From: Caulobacteraceae bacterium
GTDB lineage: Bacteria > Pseudomonadota > Alphaproteobacteria > Caulobacterales > Caulobacteraceae
Reading direction: 5' to 3'
Assembly (NCBI GenBank): GCA_947475465.1
Contig: CANJLK010000031.1
Coordinates: forward strand, 1 to 40,007
Length of the DNA stretch: 40,007 nucleotides
In this document: positions 32,840-40,007 of the stretch, piece after piece
Position numbering within the stretch: the stretch's first letter is position 1
Layout: every line of letters begins with the position of its first letter
The notes under the pieces: generated by a model
Told to the model about the DNA's origin: nothing
Databases searched by the model: none
The model's input: the letters and a program-made list of their open reading frames with translations, nothing else
Translations under genes and position numbers: made by a program

Positions 32840-35323
32840 TCAGGCTTGCAGGTCGCCGCCTGCGCGCCCCGCGCGCGTTCCGCAGGTCTCGCAGATCATC
32901 GCCGCGCCCTTGCGCACCACGGCCATGTCGCCGCAGGCCGCGCAGACGTCAGCGATCTCCAGCGCCGCGGGCCCGCCCGACCGGTTGGCGCTGGGCAGGA
33001 AGACCAGGTTGTCGGGCGCCGCGCCCCGCGTCAGGCCCCGCGAGATGAACCGTGACACCGGCTGGGGCTCGTCTTCCGCCACAGGGCCGTCCGTTCCATC
33101 GGCCTTGCCCCGGCCAAGTCCATCGGCGTTGAGTTCGCCGGGATCGCCGGTCTCCAGATCTCGGCGGCCCAGGTAGGACACGCCCAGTTCGCGGAAAATG
33201 TAGTCGAGGATCGACGTCGCGGACTTCACCGTGTCGTTTCCGGTGACCGGCCCGGCGGGTTCGAACCGGGTGAATACGAAGGCATCGACGAACTCCTCCA
33301 GCGGCACGCCGTATTGCAGGCCGATGGAGACGGAGATGGCGAAGTTGTTGATCAGAGATCGGAAGGCCGCGCCTTCCTTGTGCATTTCGATGAAGATCTC
33401 GCCCAACTCGCCGTCGTCGTATTCGCCGGTGTGGAGGTAGACCTTATGGCCGCCCACGCGGGCCTTCTGAATATAGCCCTTGCGGCGGTCAGGCAGCTTT
33501 CGACGGGTGCGGTCGCGTTCGACCACCCGCTCTACGATCCGCTCCGGCGCGGGCGCCTCGCGGGCGTGGCGGGGTGCGGCCTCGACCGGCTCGGGAAGTA
33601 CGAGGGATAGATCGGTGGGCGGCGGCGCGCGGCGCAGGCGAATGGCGACAGGCGCGTCTGCCAGCGCCGAGAGGGCCGCGTCGGGCTCAGCGTCCCAGGC
33701 CAGCAAGATCTCGGCCACCGGCGGCGTGGTCAGGGATGGCGCCAGCCGCGCGGCCATGGCGAGGCGAGCGTGTTCGCCAAGCGCCGACGGGAGCCGAAAC
33801 GCCAGTTGCTGGTCCGTGGACAGAAAGTCCGCGTCGGCCAGGTCGCCGGCCCCAAGTACGTGACGCTCGGCTGCGGCGACGTCGGCTTCGCTGAACCCGG
33901 CTAGCGCCAGGACGTCGAGGTCGGGGTCGGCAAGCTGCTCGGGGCTGGCGCCCAGAACGTCGCGAATGAATCCGTCTCCAATCACGGCCGGACGGAAGGC
34001 CTCGGACAGGTGTCGGGCCAGGGGCAGCGCGGCCTCGGCTGCGGCGATCTCGTGACTAGTGAAGCCTCGGGCCGAGAGGGCGGCGTGGTTGATCCCGGGC
34101 GACTCGCTGAGCTCCGAACGGCCCAGGATGTGGCCCTGCGCCTCGACCACGTCGGCCCCGGCGAGCGCCAAGCCGCGCAGCGCCGCTTCGGCGAGCACGC
34201 GTACGGTCTCGCCGTCTTCGGTTTCGGCGAGCCGCACCGGCCCCGCCCAGGGCTCGGCCGCCAGACTGCCGCCCCCAAGCCGCAAGGACAGCTCCGGATT
34301 GCTGAACACCATCAGGCCGCCGTCCAGCACTGCGCCGGATGCCGCTATGGCGTCCGCGGCGGCGCGATAGAGCTCGGCTGCGGTCTCCCGGCCCCGGTCG
34401 CTGTCATAGTCCAGCCCATGGGCGGCCAGCCAGTCGCCCAGGCCCGCCAGTCCAAGCAATACCGGTCCGTCGGCGGCCGCGCCCAGGGCCTTGGCCAGCA
34501 GAGTCACCGCCGTTTCGAAAGCCGCGATGTCGAAGCCGTCATCGGTCCAGAAGGCCATCAGGCTGACCCCGCCCGGCAGGCCGCCCTGCGCCGCGGCGAT
34601 CGCGTGGGCCATTCGGAGGTCGGCCGCCAGCGTCACCGAGCCGGTGATCCAGGCCGCCAGGGCGACCTTGCGGCTGGCAGGTCCCGCTAAGATCAACTGG
34701 GGTTCAGATGGACTGGACAGCGGCTCGACCGCCCATCGGGTTTCGCCCGCCCGGGCGAGGCCGATGGTTTCGAGCAGCAGATCGTCGCCGGCGCCGGCCG
34801 CCCGCGCGGCTTCGCAGGCCCGGGCCAGGCCAGGGTTGCGCGCCGGGTCGGCGCAGGCGTCAGCCGCCCCCTCGCACCGCGCCACGGCGTCCATGACCGC
34901 CGTCAGCCGACGGCCAAGTCCAGCCGCGGCAGCCCGCACCGCCGTCTCGCCACGATGTCTGGCGATGATCCGGTCGAGCGACGAATGCGCGTCTTGGGCT
35001 GAGGCATCGACCACTGAGACCGGAGGATCGGAAGGGACAGGACCGATGGCGATGGCGCCGGTCTCAAGGGCGGCGGTCAGATCCTGGCGGAAGCGTGCGC
35101 GTGCACGGACGTCTTTTACCAGCCCGCGGGCCTGGGCCCGAGCCGCCAGGGTTTCCACATAGTCTGAGATGGCGGCGGCCATGTCGGTCTCTCCCCCGGC
35201 CCAGTCGATCCAGGCTTCCAGGCGCGCATCGGCCCAATGGGACGGACCCTTCGCCTCGACGATCCGGCCGCCGGCTTCCAACCACCGCGTTTCGAATCCC
35301 GCCCGCGCGGCCGCTTCGCTCAT
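32840..35323 (-). CDS. Degenerate NrdJ-like TSCPD-domain protein
   Basis: An 827-residue protein related along its length to adenosylcobalamin-dependent ribonucleotide reductase (NrdJ) but lacking its catalytic features. The C-terminus has the TSCPD domain (about residues 607-725; [60 protein letters not shown]) and a four-Cys ribbon (Cys794, 797, 811, 814) like the NrdJ swinging-arm end. The middle still shows fossil NrdJ motifs: [39 protein letters not shown] and [19 protein letters not shown]. The NPCSE-type and radical-site cysteine motifs are absent, so reductase activity is unlikely. Start ATG at 35323 has GGAG 7 nt upstream. Possible roles are regulatory or nucleotide-sensing; none is established to my knowledge. 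Confidence 0.85.
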   Translation of the reverse strand: MSEAAARAGFETRWLEAGGRIVEAKGPSHWADARLEAWIDWAGGETDMAAAISDYVETLAARAQARGLVKDVRARARFRQDLTAALETGAIAIGPVPSDPPVSVVDASAQDAHSSLDRIIARHRGETAVRAAAAGLGRRLTAVMDAVARCEGAADACADPARNPGLARACEAARAAGAGDDLLLETIGLARAGETRWAVEPLSSPSEPQLILAGPASRKVALAAWITGSVTLAADLRMAHAIAAAQGGLPGGVSLMAFWTDDGFDIAAFETAVTLLAKALGAAADGPVLLGLAGLGDWLAAHGLDYDSDRGRETAAELYRAAADAIAASGAVLDGGLMVFSNPELSLRLGGGSLAAEPWAGPVRLAETEDGETVRVLAEAALRGLALAGADVVEAQGHILGRSELSESPGINHAALSARGFTSHEIAAAEAALPLARHLSEAFRPAVIGDGFIRDVLGASPEQLADPDLDVLALAGFSEADVAAAERHVLGAGDLADADFLSTDQQLAFRLPSALGEHARLAMAARLAPSLTTPPVAEILLAWDAEPDAALSALADAPVAIRLRRAPPPTDLSLVLPEPVEAAPRHAREAPAPERIVERVVERDRTRRKLPDRRKGYIQKARVGGHKVYLHTGEYDDGELGEIFIEMHKEGAAFRSLINNFAISVSIGLQYGVPLEEFVDAFVFTRFEPAGPVTGNDTVKSATSILDYIFRELGVSYLGRRDLETGDPGELNADGLGRGKADGTDGPVAEDEPQPVSRFISRGLTRGAAPDNLVFLPSANRSGGPAALEIADVCAACGDMAVVRKGAAMICETCGTRAGRAGGDLQA

Positions 35324-35484
35324 CAACCGACTCCGTTGGGGTGAGGTTAGGCAGTGTGGATGCACCCGGGCAATAGATGTTGCGGTCGGGGCCCCACCTA
35401 TCCCCAACATCTTGCTGGGCGGCGGGTGCTGGACGGTCCCGGGGGCGCCGCCTATAGTCCGACCGTCGAAGCCGCCCCAGAGAC

Positions 35485-35898
35485 ATGAATCCCGTGCTGA
35501 ATTTCCTGCGTTCGATCTTCACCTGGTGGAACGGCGCCACCTTTGGCGCCCGCTTCCATATCGGTCGGCGGGGCCGCTTCGTCGGGCAGGACGAGTTGGG
35601 CAACCGTTACTATGAGGCGCGCGACAACTCCGACAGCTACGACAGCCGCAAGCGCCGCTGGGTGATCTACAACGGCTATGCGGAGGCATCAAAGGTCTCT
35701 CCGGACTGGCACGGTTGGTTGCACTACACCTTCGACGAGCCGCCGACCGTGGAGCCGTTCCTGATCAAGTCGTGGGAAAAGGAACACCGGCCGAACCTGA
35801 CCGGCACGATCCACGCCTATAAGCCGCAGGGCGCCATCTCCCATGGGGGCGTGCGCCAGAAGGCCACCGGCGACTACGAGGCCTGGACCCCGGAATAG
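35485..35898 (+). CDS. NDUFA12-family complex I accessory subunit
   Basis: A 137-residue protein of the NDUFA12/B17.2 family, an accessory subunit of NADH:ubiquinone oxidoreductase shared by mitochondria and alphaproteobacteria, located on the cytoplasmic arm of complex I. Typical segments are [37 protein letters not shown] and [10 protein letters not shown]. The length and the final [12 protein letters not shown] agree. It stops 7 bp before a DUF2155 gene, a common pairing in this class of bacteria, so they are probably cotranscribed. Confidence 0.93.
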   Translation: MNPVLNFLRSIFTWWNGATFGARFHIGRRGRFVGQDELGNRYYEARDNSDSYDSRKRRWVIYNGYAEASKVSPDWHGWLHYTFDEPPTVEPFLIKSWEKEHRPNLTGTIHAYKPQGAISHGGVRQKATGDYEAWTPE

Positions 35899-35905
35899 CC
35901 GGCCC

Positions 35906-36682
35906 GTGCCCAGCCGACACCAGACTCTGATCCTGGGCTCCGCCGGACTGGCGGTGCTCGCCGTGGCCTTTGCGGTCAGCGCCCAGCCGGCGCCGCCCGC
36001 GCCGCCTGCGGCCCCGCCGCCCGAAGAGGCGCCGCCAGCGACCGTCAAGGCGCCGGCGCCCCTGGCCGCCCCGCCGATCTCGCCAAAGGATGTCGCCCCC
36101 GCGCCGCCCCCGAAGGCGCAGGTGGAAGAAAAGATTCTCACCACGCCGACCCGCCGCGCCCGCTACGACGTGGCGGTGATCCAGGCGCTCGACAAGGTCA
36201 CTGCCGAGAGCATGCGCTTCGAGGCCGCCGTGGGGCGTCCGGTCCGCTACAAGAGCCTTGTCTTCACGGTGAAGGCCTGTGAGCGCACGGCGCCGGATGA
36301 GCCGATCGACGATTCGATCGCCTACCTCACCATCGACAGCCAGCCCAGGCCCGCGCCGGGCAAGCCGATCCCGCCGCCCAGGCAGGCCTTCAAGGGCTGG
36401 ATGTACGCCTCATCGCCTGGGCTCCATCCGCTGGAGCACCCGGTCTACGACGCCTGGCTGATCAGTTGCAGGGCGACCGCCCCGGCTCCGGGCGCCGCGC
36501 CGCCGCCGAAACCGGCGGCTAAGACCGCACCGGTCGAGGCTGCGCCAGCTTCGCCGGATCCGGCGCTGGCGGCGCCCAATCCCGCTTCGACCCCGGCCCC
36601 GGTTCCACCGCCGGCCGCGCCAAAGCCTGCGGCGCCAGCGGCCAAGCCGGCCATTCCGCCCGAGGAAGCCCCGCCGACCTGA
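35906..36682 (+). CDS. DUF2155-domain protein with Pro/Ala-rich tails
   Basis: A 258-residue exported protein with a signal segment ([20 protein letters not shown]) and a Pro/Ala-rich linker. The central DUF2155 domain reads [20 protein letters not shown] to [21 protein letters not shown] and holds the conserved Cys residues of VKACER and ISCRA. The C-terminal 80 residues are again Pro/Ala-rich. The function of DUF2155 is unknown. The GTG at 35906, 7 bp after the NDUFA12 stop, is chosen as start because the signal peptide begins right after it. Its last 238 bp overlap the convergent aat gene antisense. Confidence 0.88.
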   Translation: MPSRHQTLILGSAGLAVLAVAFAVSAQPAPPAPPAAPPPEEAPPATVKAPAPLAAPPISPKDVAPAPPPKAQVEEKILTTPTRRARYDVAVIQALDKVTAESMRFEAAVGRPVRYKSLVFTVKACERTAPDEPIDDSIAYLTIDSQPRPAPGKPIPPPRQAFKGWMYASSPGLHPLEHPVYDAWLISCRATAPAPGAAPPPKPAAKTAPVEAAPASPDPALAAPNPASTPAPVPPPAAPKPAAPAAKPAIPPEEAPPT

Positions 36683-37269
36683 AACCGGCCATCGACCTTC
36701 AGCGCCGCGTCCAGCCGGCGATGATAGGTCCTGCGGGAAATCTCCTCGGTCCCGAACTGCCTAAGGTGCTCGGTCATGAACTGGGTGTCGAGCAGGCAGT
36801 AGCCTCCGGCGATCAGCCGCGCCACCAGGTGGACGAGCGCCACCTTCGAAGCGTCGCGGGCCCGCGAGAACATGCTCTCGCCGAAGAACGCCCCCTTCAG
36901 GGACACCCCATAGAGCCCGCCCACCAGTTCGCCCTCTCGCCAGCATTCGACACTGTGGGCGAAGCCCTGTTCATGCAGAGCGACGTAGAGCTCTTCGATA
37001 GGGTGGTTGATCCAGGTCTCGGTTCGCCCGCGTCCCGTTTCGGCGCAGGTCTGCACCACCCGGCGAAAGCATGTGTCGAACCGCACCTCGAAGTGGTCGC
37101 CGCGCACCGTGCGGGCCAGGCGGCGCGAAACGTGGAAGGTCTCCAGGGGGATCACCCCGCGCCGTTCAGGATCGATCAGGAAGACCCGCTCGTCCTCCCG
37201 CGCATCGGCCATCGGAAAGACGCCGCGGGCATAGCAGTCGAGCAATTCGCGGACGTCGAAGTGCGCCAT
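36445..37269 (-). CDS. aat: Leucyl/phenylalanyl-tRNA-protein transferase
   Basis: A 274-residue enzyme that adds Leu or Phe from charged tRNA to proteins with N-terminal Arg or Lys, marking them for ClpAP degradation. Conserved blocks are [74 protein letters not shown] and [14 protein letters not shown]. These fill residues 1 to about 195, the normal size of the core. The remaining 79 residues (Gly/Ala-rich, [15 protein letters not shown] type) lie on the antisense strand of the Pro/Ala tail of the DUF2155 gene and have no family counterpart that I know of. It starts 15 bp after the accC stop. Confidence 0.93.
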   Translation of the reverse strand: MAHFDVRELLDCYARGVFPMADAREDERVFLIDPERRGVIPLETFHVSRRLARTVRGDHFEVRFDTCFRRVVQTCAETGRGRTETWINHPIEELYVALHEQGFAHSVECWREGELVGGLYGVSLKGAFFGESMFSRARDASKVALVHLVARLIAGGYCLLDTQFMTEHLRQFGTEEISRRTYHRRLDAALKVDGRFQVGGASSGGMAGLAAGAAGFGAAGGGTGAGVEAGLGAASAGSGEAGAASTGAVLAAGFGGGAAPGAGAVALQLISQAS

Positions 37270-37284
37270 GCGGCTAGCTTAGCG

Positions 37285-38643
37285 CTAAGCGGCCGCGCTC
37301 GCCGCCTGCGCCTTCATCCAGTTTTCCAGCCAGTGGATGTTGTAGTTCCCGGCCATGATGTCGGGGTTGGTCAACAGTTCCTGGAAGAGCGGGATGTTGG
37401 TGTCGATGCCGGCCACCACGATCTCGCCAAGGCAACGCATCATCCGTGCGATGCATTCCTCGCGGTCGCGGCCATGGACGATCAGCTTGCCGATCAGGGA
37501 GTCGTAGTAAGGCGGGATCGTGTAGCCGGCGTAGAGGGCCGAATCGAGCCGTACGCCCAGGCCGCCCGGGGCATGGAAGTCGGTCACCAGGCCCGGCGAT
37601 GGCGCGAAGGTCTTGGGGTTCTCGGCGTTGATCCGGCACTCGATGGCGTGACCCTCGAAGACAACATCCTTCTGGGCGAAGGAGAGCGGAAGGCCGGCGG
37701 CGATGCGGATCTGTTCGCGCACCAGGTCGATGCCGGTGATGGCTTCGGTGACCGGATGCTCCACCTGCAGACGGGTGTTCATCTCAATGAAGAAGAACTC
37801 GCCGTTCTCGTAGAGGAACTCGATGGTGCCGACGCCCAGGTAGCCGATGGCCTTGACCGCGTCGACGACCACCTTGCCGATCTTGGCCCGGGTCTCGGCG
37901 TCGATGGCGGGAGAGGGGGCTTCTTCCAGAACCTTTTGGTGGCGACGCTGCAGCGAGCAGTCCCGTTCGCCCAGGTGGCAGACATTGCCGAAACTGTCGG
38001 CGATGACCTGCAACTCGATATGGCGCGGGGTCTGGAGGTAGCGCTCCATGTAGACTGCGTCGTCGCCGAACGCCGCCTTGGCCTCCGAACGGGCGGTGGA
38101 GACGGCTTCGTAGAGGTCTTCCTCCGACTGGGCGACCTTCATGCCCCGTCCGCCGCCGCCGGCCGCCGCCTTGATCAGGACGGGAAAGCCGATTTCCTTG
38201 GCCGCCGCGAAGGCTTCCTCTTCCGTGGTCACGGCGCCGTCCGATCCGGGCACCACCGGGATGCCGGCGGCCTTCACCGCCTGCTTGGCCGTGATCTTGT
38301 CGCCCATCATCCGGATGTGTTCGGGCTTGGGCCCGATGAAGGTGAATCCGTGGGCCCCGACGATCTCGGCGAACCGGGCGTTCTCCGACAGGAAGCCGTA
38401 GCCCGGATGGATCGCCTGGGCGCCGGTGATCTCAGCGGCGGCGATGATCGAGGGAATGTTGAGGTAACTCTTCGAGGCGGCGGGCGGGCCGATGCAGACG
38501 CTCTCGTCGGCCAGCCTGACCCACATGGCGCCGCTATCGGCCTCGGAATGCACGGCGACCGTGGAAATGCCCATTTCCTTGCAGGCCCTGTGGACCCGCA
38601 GGGCGATCTCGCCGCGGTTGGCGATGAGGATCTTTTCGAACAT
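37285..38643 (-). CDS. accC: Acetyl-CoA carboxylase biotin carboxylase
   Basis: A 452-residue subunit that carboxylates the biotin of AccB using ATP and bicarbonate, the first step of fatty acid synthesis. It begins [20 protein letters not shown], and the ATP-grasp glycine loop is [14 protein letters not shown]. Catalytic-site segments include [35 protein letters not shown] and [13 protein letters not shown]. Length is standard. It starts 5 bp after accB, as in most bacteria. Confidence 0.97.
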   Translation of the reverse strand: MFEKILIANRGEIALRVHRACKEMGISTVAVHSEADSGAMWVRLADESVCIGPPAASKSYLNIPSIIAAAEITGAQAIHPGYGFLSENARFAEIVGAHGFTFIGPKPEHIRMMGDKITAKQAVKAAGIPVVPGSDGAVTTEEEAFAAAKEIGFPVLIKAAAGGGGRGMKVAQSEEDLYEAVSTARSEAKAAFGDDAVYMERYLQTPRHIELQVIADSFGNVCHLGERDCSLQRRHQKVLEEAPSPAIDAETRAKIGKVVVDAVKAIGYLGVGTIEFLYENGEFFFIEMNTRLQVEHPVTEAITGIDLVREQIRIAAGLPLSFAQKDVVFEGHAIECRINAENPKTFAPSPGLVTDFHAPGGLGVRLDSALYAGYTIPPYYDSLIGKLIVHGRDREECIARMMRCLGEIVVAGIDTNIPLFQELLTNPDIMAGNYNIHWLENWMKAQAASAAA

Positions 38644-38648
38644 GGGGT

Positions 38649-39137
38649 TTAGCCGATAACCGCCAGGGGCTCGCCGAACTCCACGGGTTGGCCATCCTCC
38701 ACCAGGATCTCGACGATCTTGCCGGCCTTGGGGGCCGGGATCGGGTTCATGGTCTTCATGGCCTCGATGATCATCAGGGTCTGTCCGGCGGTGACGGTGT
38801 CGCCGACCTTCACGAACGGATCTGCGCCCGGCTGAGGCTGGAGGTAGACGCTGCCGACCATCGGCGATTTCACCAGGTCGCCACTGGCGCGGACCGGGGC
38901 CTCGGCGGCGGCCGCAGCCGGCGCCACCGGGATCGCCGCGGCGGGCGCCGGGGCAGGAGCCTGGGCGTAATGGACAGGCGCCGCCGTCAGGGTCTTGGCC
39001 ACCCGGATCTTCAAGCCTTCGTGCTCGACCTCGATCTCCGAGAGGTGGGTCTCGGTGAGGATGTCGGCCAGCTTGCGCACCAGCTTGGTGTCAATGGCGT
39101 CGGTCGTGGAGGTCGGGGGCTTGGAAGCACCAGCCAT
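38649..39137 (-). CDS. accB: Acetyl-CoA carboxylase biotin carboxyl carrier protein
   Basis: A 162-residue carrier protein. The C-terminal biotinyl domain carries the modified Lys128 in [11 protein letters not shown]; the usual form is EAMKLMN, so Thr replaces Leu. A Pro/Ala-rich flexible linker (residues about 52-84) joins it to an N-terminal helical region. It follows aroQ by 23 bp and precedes accC by 5 bp in what is probably one operon, aroQ-accB-accC-aat. Confidence 0.96.
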   Translation of the reverse strand: MAGASKPPTSTTDAIDTKLVRKLADILTETHLSEIEVEHEGLKIRVAKTLTAAPVHYAQAPAPAPAAAIPVAPAAAAAEAPVRASGDLVKSPMVGSVYLQPQPGADPFVKVGDTVTAGQTLMIIEAMKTMNPIPAPKAGKIVEILVEDGQPVEFGEPLAVIG

Positions 39138-39160
39138 GGGGATACCCTTATCTTCTTCGT

Positions 39161-39607
39161 CTAGAGGCGCTGGCGGACGAGGCCGGCGGCGGCCTCGACG
39201 GCCAGTTCATAGCTTGCGGCGCCGAAGCCGGAGACAACGCCGGTGGCCGCTAGCGACACATAGGTCTTGCGGCGGAACGTCTCGCGGGCCGCCGGGTTCG
39301 AAAGATGGCACTCGACCACCGGCACATCGACCGCCTTCAGGGCGTCAAGTATCGCCACCGAGGTGTGGCCGTAGCCGGCGGGGTTGAGCACCAGGGCGCA
39401 GGCGGCCGCGCGGGCTTCCTGGATCCAGTCGATCAGTTCGCCCTCGTGGTTGGATTGCCGGAAGACGATGGCATAGCCCAGGGCTTTCGCGCGCGCCTCA
39501 CAGAGGCCACGCACGTCTTCAAGGGTCTGATGGCCATAAATCTCCGGCTCGCGCGTACCCAGGAGGTTGAGGTTGGGCCCGCTCAGCACATAGATCGGTT
39601 TCGACAT
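39161..39607 (-). CDS. aroQ: 3-Dehydroquinate dehydratase, type II
   Basis: A 148-residue dodecameric enzyme of the shikimate pathway that dehydrates 3-dehydroquinate. Hallmarks are [21 protein letters not shown] with the catalytic Tyr, [31 protein letters not shown] and the active-site His in [13 protein letters not shown]. The ATG at 39607 matches the family start. First gene of the operon with accB and accC; the 78-bp gap to thiS on the other strand should hold both promoters, but none is clear. Confidence 0.97.
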   Translation of the reverse strand: MSKPIYVLSGPNLNLLGTREPEIYGHQTLEDVRGLCEARAKALGYAIVFRQSNHEGELIDWIQEARAAACALVLNPAGYGHTSVAILDALKAVDVPVVECHLSNPAARETFRRKTYVSLAATGVVSGFGAASYELAVEAAAGLVRQRL

Positions 39608-39685
39608 TCGGCTCCGCCGTCGATTCAAGCGCGCTTGTACCGGGCGCGGACCGGGGTCACAAGCTTGCTGGACGGGGAGGACCAC

Positions 39686-39886
39686 GTGAACCTGACGCTC
39701 AACGGAGAACCACGCGATTTCGCGGCCCTGGCCAGCGTGTCGGAACTCGTGGAAGCCCTGGGCCTGGACGACCGCAAGGTGGCCGTGGAGCGGAACCTGG
39801 AGATCGTGCCACGCTCGGCCTATTGGAACACACCGATCGCCGACGGCGACCGGATCGAGATCGTGCACTTCATCGGAGGCGGCTGA
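39686..39886 (+). CDS. thiS: Sulfur carrier protein ThiS
   Basis: A 66-residue ubiquitin-like sulfur carrier for thiazole synthesis in thiamine production. It begins [15 protein letters not shown], has [18 protein letters not shown], and ends in the required Gly-Gly (HFIGGG), which is activated by adenylation and then thiocarboxylated. The GTG start has GGGGAGG 5 bp upstream, a strong ribosome-binding site. It is adjacent to thiG. Confidence 0.94.
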   Translation: MNLTLNGEPRDFAALASVSELVEALGLDDRKVAVERNLEIVPRSAYWNTPIADGDRIEIVHFIGGG

Positions 39887-39887
39887 C

Positions 39888-40007
39888 ATGGACGGCTTTG
39901 GCCAGGCTGCAGCGGATACCTGGACGGTTGCGGGGCGCACCTTCACCTCGCGGCTCATTGTCGGCACCGGCAAGTACAAGGACTACGCCCAGAACGCCGC
40001 CGCCGCC
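39888..40007 (+). CDS. thiG: Thiazole synthase ThiG, N-terminal fragment
   Basis: The first 40 codons of ThiG, which builds the thiazole phosphate moiety of thiamine using ThiS thiocarboxylate. [16 protein letters not shown] is the family's N-terminal signature. The gene starts immediately after the thiS stop, so they are cotranscribed, and runs off the right edge of the window. Confidence 0.93.
   Translation, partial: MDGFGQAAADTWTVAGRTFTSRLIVGTGKYKDYAQNAAAA

Noticed and set aside
36721..38652. Long plus-strand open frame opposite aat and accC
   Set aside because: Antisense shadow of two unmistakable housekeeping genes; no start signal or recognisable domain.
1..40007. CRISPR arrays, tRNA or rRNA genes, TPP riboswitch before thiS
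   Set aside because: No regularly spaced repeats, no tRNA cloverleaf or rRNA stretches noticed, and the thiS upstream gap of 78 bp shows no THI-box-like sequence.

Overview
The window is GC-rich, densely coded alphaproteobacterial chromosome, most likely from Caulobacteraceae (Caulobacter or Phenylobacterium). This is inferred from gene content: a bifunctional Rsh protein, pyrE-pdxJ-acpS, lepB-rnc-era, recO and parC, aroQ-accB-accC-aat beside a DUF2155 gene and an NDUFA12-type complex I gene, PEPxxWA-CTERM proteins, and LexA boxes of the alphaproteobacterial GTTC-N7-GTTC type. No tRNA, rRNA, CRISPR array, transposase or integrase was seen.

Layout. 0-3.9 kb: the C-terminal half of rsh, a small membrane protein of lower GC3, a lone class III nucleotide-cyclase-like protein and a membrane-anchored alpha/beta hydrolase. 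3.9-5.6 kb: the overlapping operon pyrE-pdxJ-acpS. 5.6-13.4 kb: six genes on the minus strand (DMT permease, alpha/beta hydrolase, SnoaL-like protein, TonB-dependent receptor, dienelactone hydrolase, MFS permease), which look like an uptake and degradation cluster. Two nearly identical operator-like sites (TTTGTCGGACAAA and TTTGTCGGACGAA) lie upstream of two of its transcription units. 13.5-17.2 kb: lepB-rnc-era, a DUF4440-like gene and recO. 17.3-26.2 kb: two PEP-CTERM surface proteins, a PAS hybrid histidine kinase, parC, a TPR-sulfotransferase and a Bcr/CflA-type exporter.

26.2-29.4 kb is an accessory stretch: a 126-bp copy of the parC 3' end, a serralysin-type RTX metalloprotease broken by one extra base in a C7 run, and two overlapping small envelope-protein genes, probably lipoproteins. 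At 29.45-29.9 kb a 102-residue CxxC protein lies downstream of a perfect LexA box, with a second, oppositely oriented box about 100 bp away. 30-40 kb returns to core functions: aspS, a pentapeptide-repeat protein, a degenerate class II ribonucleotide-reductase relative (TSCPD protein), NDUFA12, DUF2155, aat overlapping it antisense by 238 bp, accC, accB, aroQ, thiS and the start of thiG.

The points most worth following are the NrdJ-like pseudoenzyme, the paired SOS boxes around an uncharacterised small protein, the class III cyclase with an Asn-to-Asp change at a catalytic position, the parC 3'-end duplication bracketing about 4 kb of cargo, and the phase-variable-looking frameshift in the RTX protease. 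All family assignments were made by reading the sequence; no database search was run.
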